A DNA stretch of 64,000 nucleotides from Escherichia boydii (GCA_041890495.1 CP169086.1:3782001-3846000); one strand, 5' to 3'; shown: positions 1 to 11,864, numbered from the stretch's first letter. The notes: generated from the sequence alone by a model not told the origin. A program made the numbers and translations.

Positions 1-2
1 TC

Positions 3-860
<858 letters not shown>

Positions 861-870
861 TAAAACTCCA

Positions 871-905
871 GGCCGGGTACGGTGTTTTACTACGCCGCAT
901 CCGGC
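871..905. repeat. REP-type palindrome between pstS and pstC
   Basis: GCCGG at the left arm and CCGGC at the right arm (GCCGCATCCGGC) enclose an imperfect stem, as in enterobacterial REP/PU elements. Its position right after the pstS stop suggests a role in protecting the abundant pstS mRNA 3' end, which is an inference from known REP behaviour. Confidence 0.6.
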
Positions 906-946
906 ATTACAAAATGACTTTGTAAACGCGTTTAACTGAAGAGTAA

Positions 947-1908
<962 letters not shown>

Positions 1909-1909
<1 letters not shown>

Positions 1910-2799
1910 TGGCTATGGTTGAAATGCAAACCAATGCGGCGCTGGCTGAATCCCGCCGCAAAATGCAGGCGCGTCGCCGCCTCAAGAACCGTATTGCACT
2001 GACGCTCTCAATGGCGACGATGGCCTTCGGTCTGTTCTGGCTGATCTGGATTTTAATGTCCACCATCACCCGCGGTATCGACGGTATGTCGCTGGCGCTG
2101 TTCACTGAAATGACGCCGCCGCCCAATACGGAAGGTGGTGGTCTGGCGAACGCCCTGGCAGGTAGCGGCCTGTTAATTTTGTGGGCCACGGTATTCGGTA
2201 CGCCGCTGGGCATTATGGCGGGGATTTATCTGGCTGAATATGGTCGTAAATCCTGGCTGGCAGAAGTGATTCGCTTCATTAACGACATTCTGCTCTCTGC
2301 GCCATCGATTGTGGTTGGTCTGTTTGTTTACACCATTGTGGTGGCGCAGATGGAGCACTTCTCCGGCTGGGCGGGCGTGATTGCGCTGGCGCTGTTGCAG
2401 GTGCCGATTGTTATCCGCACCACCGAGAACATGCTGAAACTGGTGCCGGACAGCCTGCGTGAAGCGGCTTATGCGCTGGGTACACCGAAGTGGAAGATGA
2501 TCTCCGCGATCACGCTGAAAGCGTCGGTGTCCGGGATCATGACCGGTATCCTGCTGGCGATTGCCCGTATTGCTGGTGAAACCGCGCCGCTGCTGTTTAC
2601 CGCGCTCTCCAACCAGTTCTGGAGCACGGACATGATGCAGCCGATCGCCAACCTGCCGGTGACGATCTTTAAGTTTGCGATGAGCCCGTTTGCGGAATGG
2701 CAGCAGCTGGCCTGGGCCGGGGTATTGATCATTACCCTGTGCGTACTGCTGCTGAACATTCTGGCGCGCGTTGTTTTCGCGAAGAATAAACACGGTTGA
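1909..2799 (+). CDS. pstA: Phosphate ABC transporter permease PstA
   Basis: Second inner-membrane permease of the phosphate importer, 296 residues. The basic cytoplasmic N-terminus (RRKMQARRRLKNR) precedes the first membrane segment at about residues 40-58. The EAA-type coupling loop (REAAYALGTPKWKMISAI) contacts the PstB ATPase, and GILLAIARIAGETAPLL follows. It overlaps pstC by one base. A gap of 182 bases to pstB contains two repeat elements, so the ATPase may be expressed at a different level from the permeases. Confidence 0.97.
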
Positions 2800-2817
2800 T
2801 ATTGCTGACACGGTTTT

Positions 2818-2854
2818 CCCCTCACCCTAACCCTCTCCCCAGAGGGGCGAGGGG
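2818..2854. repeat. boxC-like GC-rich palindrome
   Basis: CCCCTCACCCTAACCCTC on the left mirrors GAGGGGCGAGGGG on the right. Related copies lie at 31888-31922, 55797-55845 and 56854-56897. The type resembles the short intergenic boxC repeats of E. coli; that family assignment is from memory. Confidence 0.5.
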
Positions 2855-2897
2855 ACCGACCGAGCGCCTTTTTGACTCTGTACACGGTTAACACTTT

Positions 2898-2931
2898 GCC
2901 GGATGCGGCGTGAACGCCTGATCCGGCCTAC
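2898..2931. repeat. REP element between pstA and pstB
   Basis: GCCGGATGCGGCGTGAACGC followed by CTGATCCGGCCTA is a canonical E. coli REP/PU palindrome. It lies 51 bases before the pstB start and adjoins the boxC-like repeat. Confidence 0.8.
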
Positions 2932-2942
2932 GGTAAGCCTGA

Positions 2943-3755
<813 letters not shown>

Positions 3756-3769
3756 TTCAGGAGTGCGTT

Positions 3770-4495
3770 ATGGACAGTCTCAATCTTAATAAACATATTT
3801 CCGGCCAGTTCAACGCCGAACTGGAAAGTATCCGCACGCAGGTGATGACCATGGGCGGCATGGTGGAGCAGCAGCTTTCTGATGCAATCACCGCGATGCA
3901 TAACCAGGACAGCGATCTGGCGAAGCGCGTCATCGAAGGCGACAAGAACGTCAACATGATGGAAGTGGCGATCGATGAAGCCTGCGTGCGCATTATCGCC
4001 AAACGTCAGCCGACGGCGAGCGACCTGCGACTGGTTATGGTGATCAGTAAAACCATTGCCGAGCTGGAGCGTATTGGCGACGTGGCGGACAAAATCTGCC
4101 GTACTGCGCTGGAGAAATTCTCCCAGCAGCATCAGCCGTTGCTGGTAAGTCTGGAGTCGCTGGGCCGTCATACCATCCAGATGCTGCACGACGTGCTGGA
4201 CGCGTTCGCGCGGATGGACATTGACGAAGCGGTACGTATTTATCGTGAAGATAAAAAAGTCGATCAGGAATACGAAGGTATTGTTCGTCAACTGATGACC
4301 TACATGATGGAAGATTCGCGTACCATTCCGAGCGTACTTACTGCGCTGTTCTGCGCGCGTTCTATCGAACGTATTGGCGACCGCTGCCAGAATATTTGTG
4401 AGTTTATCTTCTACTACGTGAAGGGGCAGGATTTCCGTCACGTCGGTGGCGATGAGCTGGATAAACTGCTGGCGGGGAAAGATACGAAAGAGTGA
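3770..4495 (+). CDS. phoU: Phosphate signalling regulator PhoU
   Basis: Negative regulator linking PstB activity to the PhoR/PhoB two-component system. I chose the ATG at 3770 (MDSLNLNKH), which has CAGGAG 6 bases upstream and gives the family length of 241 residues; the frame opens 18 bases earlier but without a better start. The sequence is almost all amphipathic helix and shows the repeated PhoU metal-binding motif: ERIGDVADKI (first repeat) and ERIGDRCQNI (second repeat). It is the last gene of the pst operon, followed by tandem hairpins. Confidence 0.97.
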   Translation: MDSLNLNKHISGQFNAELESIRTQVMTMGGMVEQQLSDAITAMHNQDSDLAKRVIEGDKNVNMMEVAIDEACVRIIAKRQPTASDLRLVMVISKTIAELERIGDVADKICRTALEKFSQQHQPLLVSLESLGRHTIQMLHDVLDAFARMDIDEAVRIYREDKKVDQEYEGIVRQLMTYMMEDSRTIPSVLTALFCARSIERIGDRCQNICEFIFYYVKGQDFRHVGGDELDKLLAGKDTKE

Positions 4496-4502
4496 TGTTT
4501 GT

Positions 4503-4582
4503 GGCGGGTGGCGCTAGCGCTTACCCGCTCTACGAGCCCTGTAGGCCGGATAAGCGCTAGCGCCATCCGGCTTTGTTTTTTC
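4503..4582. repeat. Tandem REP-type hairpins; probable pst operon 3' end
   Basis: Two hairpins in series: GCGGGT/ACCCGC (4504-4509 and 4523-4528) and GCCGGAT/ATCCGGC (4545-4551 and 4565-4571). Both loops contain the self-complementary decamer GCGCTAGCGC. The second stem runs into a T-rich tail (TTTGTTTTTT, 4572-4581), so it may act as an intrinsic terminator for phoU. yieH ends here on the other strand. Confidence 0.65.
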
Positions 4583-5246
4583 AGCGAGTAATATCCCAAC
4601 CACGCGCTTTCCACAGTTCCGGTAACTGCGAAAGATGGGTAAAGGTGGTGACTTTCGGGTGAACGATCGGCTTATTGTGCGGGTCGGCGCAGAAGTAGAA
4701 CACTTCCATACCTGCGTCGATACCAGATTGCGCACCGGCAACTGAGTCATCAACCAGAATGCAGTTTTCTACATTTACATTCATCGCTTTTGCCGCATGG
4801 AACATTAACGCCGGGTCTGGCTTCCAGCGCTGAATATCGTAGCCGCTGAACAGTTTATCCGGGAAGTAGTGCAACATATTCAGCTTGCCCATAGAATGCT
4901 GCATTTTGTTATTTGGGCCGTTAGATACCACACACATTGGCGCAGTGATCGCTGACAGGAGCGCTCCAGCCCCTTCGATGGCTTCCAGTTCTGAATCGAA
5001 CAGCCGAGCGACTTCTGCACGGTAAACGTGTTCAGCTTCTGTTTTCGCTAACGTAACACCATGTTCAAGGGAAACAATATCGATAATTTCGTACAGTTTT
5101 ACACCTTTGAAACGTTTGAATACCTCTTCAGGATCGAGCGTAATACCAAATTCCTGAAACATCGTTACATATGCGCGAGAGCAAATGACTTCACTGTCGA
5201 CCAGCGTACCGTCGCAGTCGAAAAATACCGCTTCTATCCGGGACAT
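4581..5246 (-). CDS. yieH: HAD phosphatase YieH (phosphosugar phosphatase)
   Basis: Haloacid-dehalogenase-type phosphatase of 221 residues, the E. coli length. Motif I is DCDGTLVDSE (nucleophile D10, acid D12), motif II is VVSNGP near residue 106, and motif III/IV is KPDPALM followed by VDDSVAGAQSG. The helical cap between residues 15 and 90 is typical of the beta-phosphoglucomutase-like subgroup. The E. coli enzyme acts on 6-phosphogluconate and related sugar phosphates in vitro. It is convergent with the pst operon and divergent from adeP. Confidence 0.95.
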   Translation of the reverse strand: MSRIEAVFFDCDGTLVDSEVICSRAYVTMFQEFGITLDPEEVFKRFKGVKLYEIIDIVSLEHGVTLAKTEAEHVYRAEVARLFDSELEAIEGAGALLSAITAPMCVVSNGPNNKMQHSMGKLNMLHYFPDKLFSGYDIQRWKPDPALMFHAAKAMNVNVENCILVDDSVAGAQSGIDAGMEVFYFCADPHNKPIVHPKVTTFTHLSQLPELWKARGWDITR

Positions 5247-5295
5247 GCCTTTCCTTTTTAATCAGTTTAACGTTTTCGTAGAGCCGATTTGCGCA

Positions 5296-5311
5296 ACGCA
5301 ATCGTTGCCGT
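5296..5311. promoter_or_regulatory. Probable PurR operator upstream of adeP
   Basis: ACGCAATCGTTGCCGT fits the PurR consensus ANGCAANCGNTTNCNT at every fixed position but one. It lies 100 bases before the adeP start, in the yieH-adeP divergent region, which suits control of a purine permease. No binding data are available here. Confidence 0.65.
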
Positions 5312-5410
5312 ATAAGTAAATCCAATAAAAAAGTCTCTCACAAACGCGCCTATTGTCGCATTTTGGTATACGATAGCGACGGATTTTCCCTCCTTGTTCG
5401 GAAATAGATA

Positions 5411-6748
5411 ATGAGTCAACAACACACAACCCAGGCTTCTGGCCAGGGGATGCTGGAACGCGTGTTTAAACTGCGCGAACATGGCACGACGGCACGGACC
5501 GAAGTGATCGCTGGTTTTACCACCTTCCTGACGATGGTTTACATCGTTTTTGTTAACCCGCAAATTCTTGGCGTTGCTGGCATGGATACCAGCGCCGTCT
5601 TCGTCACTACCTGTCTGATTGCTGCATTCGGCAGTATTATGATGGGACTGTTTGCTAACCTGCCAGTTGCACTGGCACCCGCTATGGGCCTGAATGCGTT
5701 CTTCGCTTTTGTCGTTGTGCAGGCGATGGGCTTGCCGTGGCAGGTCGGGATGGGCGCAATCTTCTGGGGCGCGATAGGTCTGCTGTTACTGACGATTTTC
5801 CGCGTTCGCTACTGGATGATTGCCAACATTCCGGTGAGTCTGCGTGTGGGCATCACCAGCGGTATCGGTCTGTTCATTGGTATGATGGGACTGAAGAATG
5901 CAGGTGTGATTGTCGCTAACCCGGAAACGCTGGTCAGCATCGGTAATCTGACTTCTCACAGCGTGCTGCTGGGGATCCTCGGCTTCTTCATCATCGCCAT
6001 TCTGGCCTCGCGCAACATTCACGCGGCGGTGCTGGTTTCCATCGTGGTGACAACGCTGCTGGGCTGGATGCTGGGTGATGTCCACTATAATGGCATCGTT
6101 TCTGCGCCGCCGAGCGTAATGACTGTCGTGGGTCATGTAGATTTAGCCGGTTCGTTTAACCTCGGCCTGGCAGGGGTGATTTTCTCTTTCATGCTGGTCA
6201 ACCTGTTTGACTCCTCCGGTACGCTGATTGGCGTGACCGATAAAGCAGGTCTGGCGGATGAGAAGGGTAAATTCCCGCGCATGAAGCAGGCGCTATATGT
6301 CGACAGTATCTCTTCTGTTACCGGTTCGTTTATCGGTACTTCTTCTGTTACGGCGTATATCGAGTCTTCTTCCGGCGTTTCTGTTGGTGGTCGTACCGGT
6401 CTGACGGCAGTCGTTGTTGGTCTGCTGTTCCTGCTGGTTATCTTTCTGTCGCCGCTGGCGGGGATGGTGCCAGGCTACGCTGCAGCTGGTGCGCTGATTT
6501 ACGTTGGCGTGCTGATGACTTCCAGTCTGGCACGCGTGAACTGGCAGGATCTTACTGAATCTGTTCCGGCGTTTATTACCGCCGTGATGATGCCGTTCAG
6601 CTTTTCGATTACCGAAGGTATTGCGCTGGGCTTTATCTCCTACTGCGTAATGAAAATCGGTACCGGACGTCTGCGTGATCTAAGCCCGTGCGTAATCATC
6701 GTTGCGCTGCTGTTTATCCTGAAGATTGTGTTTATCGACGCTCACTAA
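5411..6748 (+). CDS. adeP: Adenine permease AdeP
   Basis: Inner-membrane high-affinity adenine:H+ symporter (older names yieG, purP), 445 residues as in E. coli. It belongs to the AzgA-like NCS2 branch. The N-terminus RTEVIAGFTTFLTMVYIVFV is the family hallmark, followed by ALAPAMGLNAFFAF and by the ESSSGVSVGGRTGLTAVV segment around residue 320 that lines the substrate site. About 12-14 hydrophobic segments are visible. A PurR-type operator lies 100 bases upstream and a clear terminator follows, so it is a single-gene unit. Confidence 0.96.
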   Translation: MSQQHTTQASGQGMLERVFKLREHGTTARTEVIAGFTTFLTMVYIVFVNPQILGVAGMDTSAVFVTTCLIAAFGSIMMGLFANLPVALAPAMGLNAFFAFVVVQAMGLPWQVGMGAIFWGAIGLLLLTIFRVRYWMIANIPVSLRVGITSGIGLFIGMMGLKNAGVIVANPETLVSIGNLTSHSVLLGILGFFIIAILASRNIHAAVLVSIVVTTLLGWMLGDVHYNGIVSAPPSVMTVVGHVDLAGSFNLGLAGVIFSFMLVNLFDSSGTLIGVTDKAGLADEKGKFPRMKQALYVDSISSVTGSFIGTSSVTAYIESSSGVSVGGRTGLTAVVVGLLFLLVIFLSPLAGMVPGYAAAGALIYVGVLMTSSLARVNWQDLTESVPAFITAVMMPFSFSITEGIALGFISYCVMKIGTGRLRDLSPCVIIVALLFILKIVFIDAH

Positions 6749-6766
6749 AATCGATAGCGCGTTAAA

Positions 6767-6801
6767 AACCCGCCATGCATGATTGCTGGCGGGTTATTTA
6801 T
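6767..6801 (+). terminator. adeP terminator
   Basis: AACCCGCCA (6767-6775) pairs with TGGCGGGTT (6787-6795), followed by ATTTATTT. It sits between convergent adeP and chrR. Confidence 0.8.
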
Positions 6802-7368
6802 TTAGATCTTAACTCGCTGAATAAACTCACCAAATGCGGTCAATTGCCCGGTCAGGTGGTCCAGCGTACCCTGGTCAATCACTTCTCCGGTTTGCGGATC
6901 AACTTTGTTCTGAATCACGCCGCCCATAAATTCCGGCTTGTTCATCACCATTGCATCGAGGAAAACCAGAATCTGGCGCAGGTGATACTGACAGCGCGCG
7001 CCGCCAATCACGCCCATTGAGCTGGTCTGAATCAATACCGGTTTACCGGCCAGCGGTTGATCCGGCAGGCGGGAAAGCCAGTCGATGGCATTTTTCAGCC
7101 CACCCGGTACCGAGTAGTTATATTCCGGCGTGACGATCACCACACCGTCAGCCTGACGGATCTGTTCCGCCAGAGCTTCAACCGTTGCTGGAAAACCGTC
7201 TTCCTGCTGTACGTCAGCGTCATACAAGGGAATGTCGGCAATGGAAGGTAACGCATTGACTTCCATGCTCGCCGGAGCAATTTTCGGCAGGGTACGTGCA
7301 ACCATGCCATTAAATGAGCCTTTGCGCAGGCTCCCCAGTAACGTAACCACCTGCAATTTTTCAGACAT
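6802..7368 (-). CDS. chrR: NAD(P)H-dependent FMN reductase ChrR (quinone/chromate reductase)
   Basis: Cytoplasmic flavodoxin-like reductase of 188 residues (older name yieF). It reduces quinones by two electrons, and chromate and uranyl in vitro. The FMN phosphate loop is GSLRKGSFNG (about 12-21), and the isoalloxazine contact is TPEYNYSVPGGLKNAIDW (about 79-96). The sequence appears identical to E. coli ChrR. A GGAG ribosome site precedes the ATG. It is followed upstream by yieE on the same strand with a 35-base gap. Confidence 0.96.
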   Translation of the reverse strand: MSEKLQVVTLLGSLRKGSFNGMVARTLPKIAPASMEVNALPSIADIPLYDADVQQEDGFPATVEALAEQIRQADGVVIVTPEYNYSVPGGLKNAIDWLSRLPDQPLAGKPVLIQTSSMGVIGGARCQYHLRQILVFLDAMVMNKPEFMGGVIQNKVDPQTGEVIDQGTLDHLTGQLTAFGEFIQRVKI

Positions 7369-7403
7369 GATACTCCTGTTTCATCATGATGACCCTGATT
7401 GGA

Positions 7404-8150
7404 TCAGCTAAGGGTGAATGCTTTTTCTGCCGGTAAACTGGTTAAACGCATCAGGCGTGCGGCGGGCTCATTGGCGCGCTCGGGCACATCAGGAAGGCTA
7501 CGCCATCCCTGTTGGCTGTCAAATTCCCAGATTTTCATGCGTTCGATGGCGGGGGTAACTGCAATGGACCAAATGAGCACATCCTCTGCGTCACTGAGCG
7601 CCTCTACCAGCGTGGCCTGGGTAGCACGCAGACGTCCGGAGCCTGGAAGCAGCTGCAGCAGGCTGGCGTCGTCTGAGGCGCATCCACAGAGCTTGCGAAT
7701 GCTCTGGCGCAGGGTAATGAGCTGGGCTCTGGCTTCGACAGGATCGTTCTGGTTGCGTACCCACAGCTTCTCATTGCTGGAGAGCGGATAGTCTTCATGC
7801 GCATTAGCGCCATGGAAGCTGCGCGTCGCACGCTGAAGTTCCATATCGAGCCCACAGTCCCCTTCAGTGGTCAGCGCGACGCCAATGATATTGCCCGCGT
7901 AGGCAATCGAAAAACGAGGGAGATCCGGGTCGGCAAAGACCGGGCGGCCTTCGGGTTGGGTAATGATGTCCGGCAGCTCGCTGGTGCCGTACAGCATAAA
8001 CATCAGTTCTGCGAGAAGCGCTCTGGACGCTAAAAACCGCGTTCTGCGGTGTTCCGGAAGAGTGAGTGCTTCACGGTGACAGGCTGATGAAATTCTTGCC
8101 GATACGAGACGTCCTTCTGTCAGTATCCCTCTTGCAAAGTGCGTAGCCAT
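7404..8150 (-). CDS. yieE: 4'-phosphopantetheinyl transferase-like protein YieE
   Basis: 248 residues, Sfp/AcpT-type phosphopantetheinyl transferase superfamily. The magnesium-binding pair is in GDCGLDMELQR (D102, E104), and the second conserved block is NEKLWVRNQNDPVEA near residue 155, matching the WxxKEA region but with the lysine-glutamate less typical. The carrier protein it modifies is unknown. Compared with E. coli YieE as I remember it, this copy is visibly diverged while neighbouring ChrR is not, so a recombination boundary may lie between 7370 and 7500. Confidence 0.8.
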   Translation of the reverse strand: MATHFARGILTEGRLVSARISSACHREALTLPEHRRTRFLASRALLAELMFMLYGTSELPDIITQPEGRPVFADPDLPRFSIAYAGNIIGVALTTEGDCGLDMELQRATRSFHGANAHEDYPLSSNEKLWVRNQNDPVEARAQLITLRQSIRKLCGCASDDASLLQLLPGSGRLRATQATLVEALSDAEDVLIWSIAVTPAIERMKIWEFDSQQGWRSLPDVPERANEPAARLMRLTSLPAEKAFTLS

Positions 8151-8272
8151 TTTTCGCTCCTTGATAATGGTCGTAATCGGTTAAACGGTTACATGATTAT
8201 CGCTTAACTTGCCTCCTGTTTTAATCAGTAAATGGGAGTAAGAGAAGCCTTAGGACCGAACTTTACATTTTC

Positions 8273-9244
8273 TTAGGCAAAAATTGGATCGCTCGCACCG
8301 TACAGCGCCTTGATGGTCTCCCGCAGCCAGAGGATTTTTGGGTTGTGGCTGTTCCGTTTATGCCAGATCAGCGTGAAGGGCACGGTCAATTTTTCCGCCT
8401 GCTCCTCATCAATGGGAATGGGAAGGGCGATCAGCTTCCGCTGGTGGAGTTCATTGTAGTGGTGACAGTAGTGCGGCGCGGTGGCGATATAGTTATGGCC
8501 GGGCTGCGCCGCCATAAACATCGCCTGTTCGAAGCCCGGCAGGCTCATGGCGATCGTGCGCCCGCGTCCCATCTCCTTTAGCACCTCATCAAGCGCCCAG
8601 GTATCGCTGCGCTCCCAGAAGATGCTGATGTGGGGATAGCGCAGGAAGGTCTCCAGATTCCACTCTTGCTGAAGCGCCGGATGATCTTCGCGCAGATAGA
8701 CGCAGGGGCGATCGCTGAACAGAATTTCGTAGTCGATAAACCACGGCATCAGCTTAAGCAGCTCGCGGGATCGCGGATGCGTTTCACGCCCGGTGAAGCC
8801 CAAATCCACCTCGCCACGCGTAATCGCGTCCAGCGAGTCGTAATCCCACTGGCGCATTTTCACCGTCGCCTGCGGATAGCGCTGGTTCACCTGCTCCAGC
8901 AGAGTATTGAAGCGGATCAGCATCAGCGGCGTTTCTGCGGCCAGCACGAACGTCAGCCCGCCCGGAGAATCATGGTGGAATTTATCGAGGATCTGGTTGC
9001 CGATTTGCATCCAGTCAGCCAGATCCTGCTCAAGACTTACCGTCAGCGGCGTCGGCAGCAGCCCTAACGGCGTTTTGACAAACAGCGGGTCGTCAAACCA
9101 GTCGCGCAGCTTGGCCAGCGATTTACTCACCGCCGACGGCGTCACGTTCATCCGCTTCGCCGCTTTGGTGACGCTGCGCTCCTGCAGCAAAAGCTGCAGG
9201 CACAGCAACAGGTTAAGATCGAGACTGCTGATGGGCTTCTTCAT
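8273..9244 (-). CDS. yidZ: LysR-family regulator YidZ
   Basis: 323 residues from the ATG at 9244 (MKKPISSLDLNLL), the start matching E. coli YidZ. A longer frame to 9301 would run further into mdtL and is not needed. The N-terminal winged HTH is at about 8-65 (SVTKAAKRMNVTPSAVSKSL), followed by a substrate-binding-protein-like effector domain. E. coli YidZ has been linked to anaerobic nitric oxide protection. The ATG lies inside the last 32 bases of mdtL, so the two genes are probably co-transcribed. The protein is clearly diverged from K-12 and its DNA is GC-richer than the flanks. Confidence 0.88.
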   Translation of the reverse strand: MKKPISSLDLNLLLCLQLLLQERSVTKAAKRMNVTPSAVSKSLAKLRDWFDDPLFVKTPLGLLPTPLTVSLEQDLADWMQIGNQILDKFHHDSPGGLTFVLAAETPLMLIRFNTLLEQVNQRYPQATVKMRQWDYDSLDAITRGEVDLGFTGRETHPRSRELLKLMPWFIDYEILFSDRPCVYLREDHPALQQEWNLETFLRYPHISIFWERSDTWALDEVLKEMGRGRTIAMSLPGFEQAMFMAAQPGHNYIATAPHYCHHYNELHQRKLIALPIPIDEEQAEKLTVPFTLIWHKRNSHNPKILWLRETIKALYGASDPIFA

Positions 9245-10388
9245 AGTGCGCCGCGGGCTGGATGACCATAAGTAAGGTGATGCACAGTATGCTACAGCCA
9301 ATCAGAACCCCGATCAGCATATTCAGCGCGTTAAGCCCGATGACCGCCGCCAGCCAAATCCACAGAGACGAGCCGCAGACCTGCGCGATCCCCAGCACCG
9401 AGCTCGCCACGCCTGCCCGCAGCGAGAAGGGACCAAGCGCCTGGCTCATCGCCACGCCAAATCCAACCGAGAACCCGGCACAAATGAGCGTAATGCCCAC
9501 CAGCATTACCGCATGTGAGCTGGTGGTCGCCAGAAGCGCGCCTGCGGCGAGGAATAAAACCTGTGAGGTCAGCATCAGCGTGCGCTGGCGGAAGATATTC
9601 AGCGCAAACGGGGTGGAGAACGAGACTGCCATACTGACCAGAGCGGTTAGTGCCATCACCGTGGAATACTGACCGCGATCGAAGCCCATGGTCTCCATCA
9701 GCAACACCGGGGAAACGTTTACATACGTCAGGATCACCGCCACGCTTAACGTGGTCACGGCCAGACGGCTGAGGAAAAAGCGGTTGAGAAGCTTCTCTGC
9801 CGGGTGAATGGTTGTGGTATGGCCGGTATTCTGCGAGCCCGGGTGGGTCTCTTTCAGCACGGCGATCGACAGGATAAACACCAGCGCGCCCATGGCAGCC
9901 ATGGTCCAGAACAGGCTCTGCCACGGGAATTTCAGCATGATCAGATATCCCACGACCGGGGCCAGCACCGGGATGATGCAGGTAATGCCGTTCAGCATCG
10001 ACAGCACTTTAGCGCGACGCTGGGCGCTTAATGTGTCGCGCAAAATCGCAAACGCCACCACGTAGCAGCCGCCCGCTCCAATGCCCTGGATAAACCGTCC
10101 GGTCAGGAACACAGTGCTGTTCTGCGCCTGTGAGCAGAGAAGGGACGCCAGGGCAAAAACGATGGCTCCGGCGATAGCGACAGGCTGACGGCCTGCCTTA
10201 TCCGCGATCTTCCCGGCAAAGACCATCGACGACGCCATCCCCGCGAGGTAGGCCGAAAACGCAATATGCAGCTGCGCTTCGCTGGCGCCCAGATCGCGGG
10301 CGATATGCGGTAATCCCACCAGATACATATCAATACCGGATGGATAAAGCAGAACTAATGCGAAACTACAAAACAGAAAACGCGCCAT
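9213..10388 (-). CDS. mdtL: Multidrug efflux MFS transporter MdtL
   Basis: 391 residues, the length of E. coli MdtL (YidY), a 12-segment drug:H+ antiporter of the major facilitator superfamily. Visible motifs are the loop 2-3 signature GKIADKAGRQPVAI (about 59-72) and motif C-like GAGGCYVVAFAI near residue 104. Overexpression of the E. coli gene gives chloramphenicol tolerance. In K-12 this gene follows tnaAB; here no tryptophanase genes exist between it and mnmE. The 3' end overlaps the yidZ start. Confidence 0.9.
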   Translation of the reverse strand: MARFLFCSFALVLLYPSGIDMYLVGLPHIARDLGASEAQLHIAFSAYLAGMASSMVFAGKIADKAGRQPVAIAGAIVFALASLLCSQAQNSTVFLTGRFIQGIGAGGCYVVAFAILRDTLSAQRRAKVLSMLNGITCIIPVLAPVVGYLIMLKFPWQSLFWTMAAMGALVFILSIAVLKETHPGSQNTGHTTTIHPAEKLLNRFFLSRLAVTTLSVAVILTYVNVSPVLLMETMGFDRGQYSTVMALTALVSMAVSFSTPFALNIFRQRTLMLTSQVLFLAAGALLATTSSHAVMLVGITLICAGFSVGFGVAMSQALGPFSLRAGVASSVLGIAQVCGSSLWIWLAAVIGLNALNMLIGVLIGCSILCITLLMVIQPAAHYEEAHQQSRS

Positions 10389-10455
10389 AAACCCCCCATA
10401 GATGCAGGCATGCAGGATAGGGGGTGAGAAGGGATTAGGCGAGTTGCCATTTGGA

Positions 10456-10488
10456 CAATGGTGATTTCCCTGGAGGAAATCACCATTG
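10456..10488. terminator. Perfect 14-bp hairpin between mnmE and mdtL
   Basis: CAATGGTGATTTCC (10456-10469) and GGAAATCACCATTG (10475-10488) are exact inverted repeats with a 5-base loop. It lies just beyond the mnmE stop, so a terminator for mnmE on the minus strand is likely, although the T tract is weak. Confidence 0.55.
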
Positions 10489-10499
10489 ATTAGCGGGAA

Positions 10500-11864
10500 T
10501 TACTTACCAATACAGAAGCTGGAGAAAATCCGCCCCAGCAGGTCGTCTGAAGTAAATTCCCCGGTGATTTCGCTTAAGTTCTGCTGTGCCAGACGCAACT
10601 CTTCCGCCAGCAGTTCACCTGCCCAGGCTCCCAACAGTTGCGCTTTGCCCTGTTGTAGATGTTCCGCTGCCTGTTCCAGCGCCTGTAGGTGGCGACGACG
10701 CGCCAGGAAGCCGCCTTCCATGTTGGTGTCAAAGCCCATGCTCTGTTTGAGATGGTTACGCAGCACGTCCACGCCTTCACCAGTCCTTGCCGAGAGACGA
10801 ATTAACGCGTGACCGTTCACTTCACTCATTCCCAGCGTTTCGCCGGTGATATCGGCTTTATTGCGCACCACGGTGATCGGCAGTTTCGCTGGCAGACGGG
10901 CAATAAATTCCGGCCAGATCTCTGCCGGATCCACGGCGTCTGTTGTGGTGCCATCGACCATAAACAGCACGCGGTCGGCCTGTTCAATTTCCTGCCACGC
11001 GCGCTCGATACCAATACGTTCTACTTCGTCACTGGCTTCACGTAGCCCGGCGGTATCGATGATATGCAGCGGCATTCCGTCAATGTGGATATGCTCACGC
11101 AGCACGTCACGCGTAGTTCCGGCGATATCGGTTACGATTGCCGCTTCACGCCCCGCCAGCGCGTTTAACAGGCTCGATTTACCGGCGTTAGGACGTCCGG
11201 CAATCACCACTTTCATCCCTTCGCGCAACAAACTACCCTGACGTGCTTCAGCACGCACTGCATCAAGATCGGCAATAACGTCATTGAGCTGGGCTTCAAT
11301 TTTTCCGTCGGAGAGGAAATCGATCTCTTCATCGGGGAAATCAATTGCCGCTTCGACGTAAATGCGCAAGTGGGTGAGGGCTTCTACCAGATGATTAACC
11401 CGTGCGGAGAATGCGCCTTGCAGCGAGTTAAGTGCCGAACGGGCCGCCTGTTCCGAACTGGCGTCGATAAGATCGGCAATCGCCTCGGCCTGGGCTAAGT
11501 CAAGTTTATCGTTAAGAAACGCGCGTTCGGAAAACTCACCAGGGCGAGCAATCCGCAGGCCGGGAATGGTCAGAATGCGTTTTAACAGCAGGTCGAGGAT
11601 CACCGGACCGCCATGACCTTGCAGTTCCAGCACATCTTCGCCGGTGAACGAGTTCGGGCCAGGGAACCATAGCGCAATCCCCTGATCGAGCACGCTGCCG
11701 TCGGCGTCTTTAAACGGAAGATAATCGGCGTAGCGCGGCTTAGGCAGTTTACCCAGCACGGTTTCGGCAACTTCACGGGCTTTGAAGCCGGAGATGCGCA
11801 GGATGCCAACGCCGCCACGTCCCGGAGGCGTGGCCTGGGCTACGATAGTGTCATTATCGCTCAT
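10500..11864 (-). CDS. mnmE: tRNA modification GTPase MnmE
   Basis: With MnmG it makes the 5-carboxymethylaminomethyl modification of wobble uridine in tRNA. The 454 residues comprise an N-terminal formyl-THF-binding domain (1-118), a helical domain, an inserted G domain with G1 GRPNAGKS (223-230) and G3 DTAG (270-273), and the C-terminal FCIGK motif (450-454) whose Cys is essential. It appears identical to E. coli MnmE. It is transcribed in the direction away from dnaA, downstream of rpmH-rnpA-yidD-yidC. Confidence 0.98.

Noticed and set aside
9245..9301. Longer N-terminus for yidZ
   Set aside because: The extra 19 residues lie wholly inside mdtL and have no ribosome site; the ATG at 9244 gives the conserved start.
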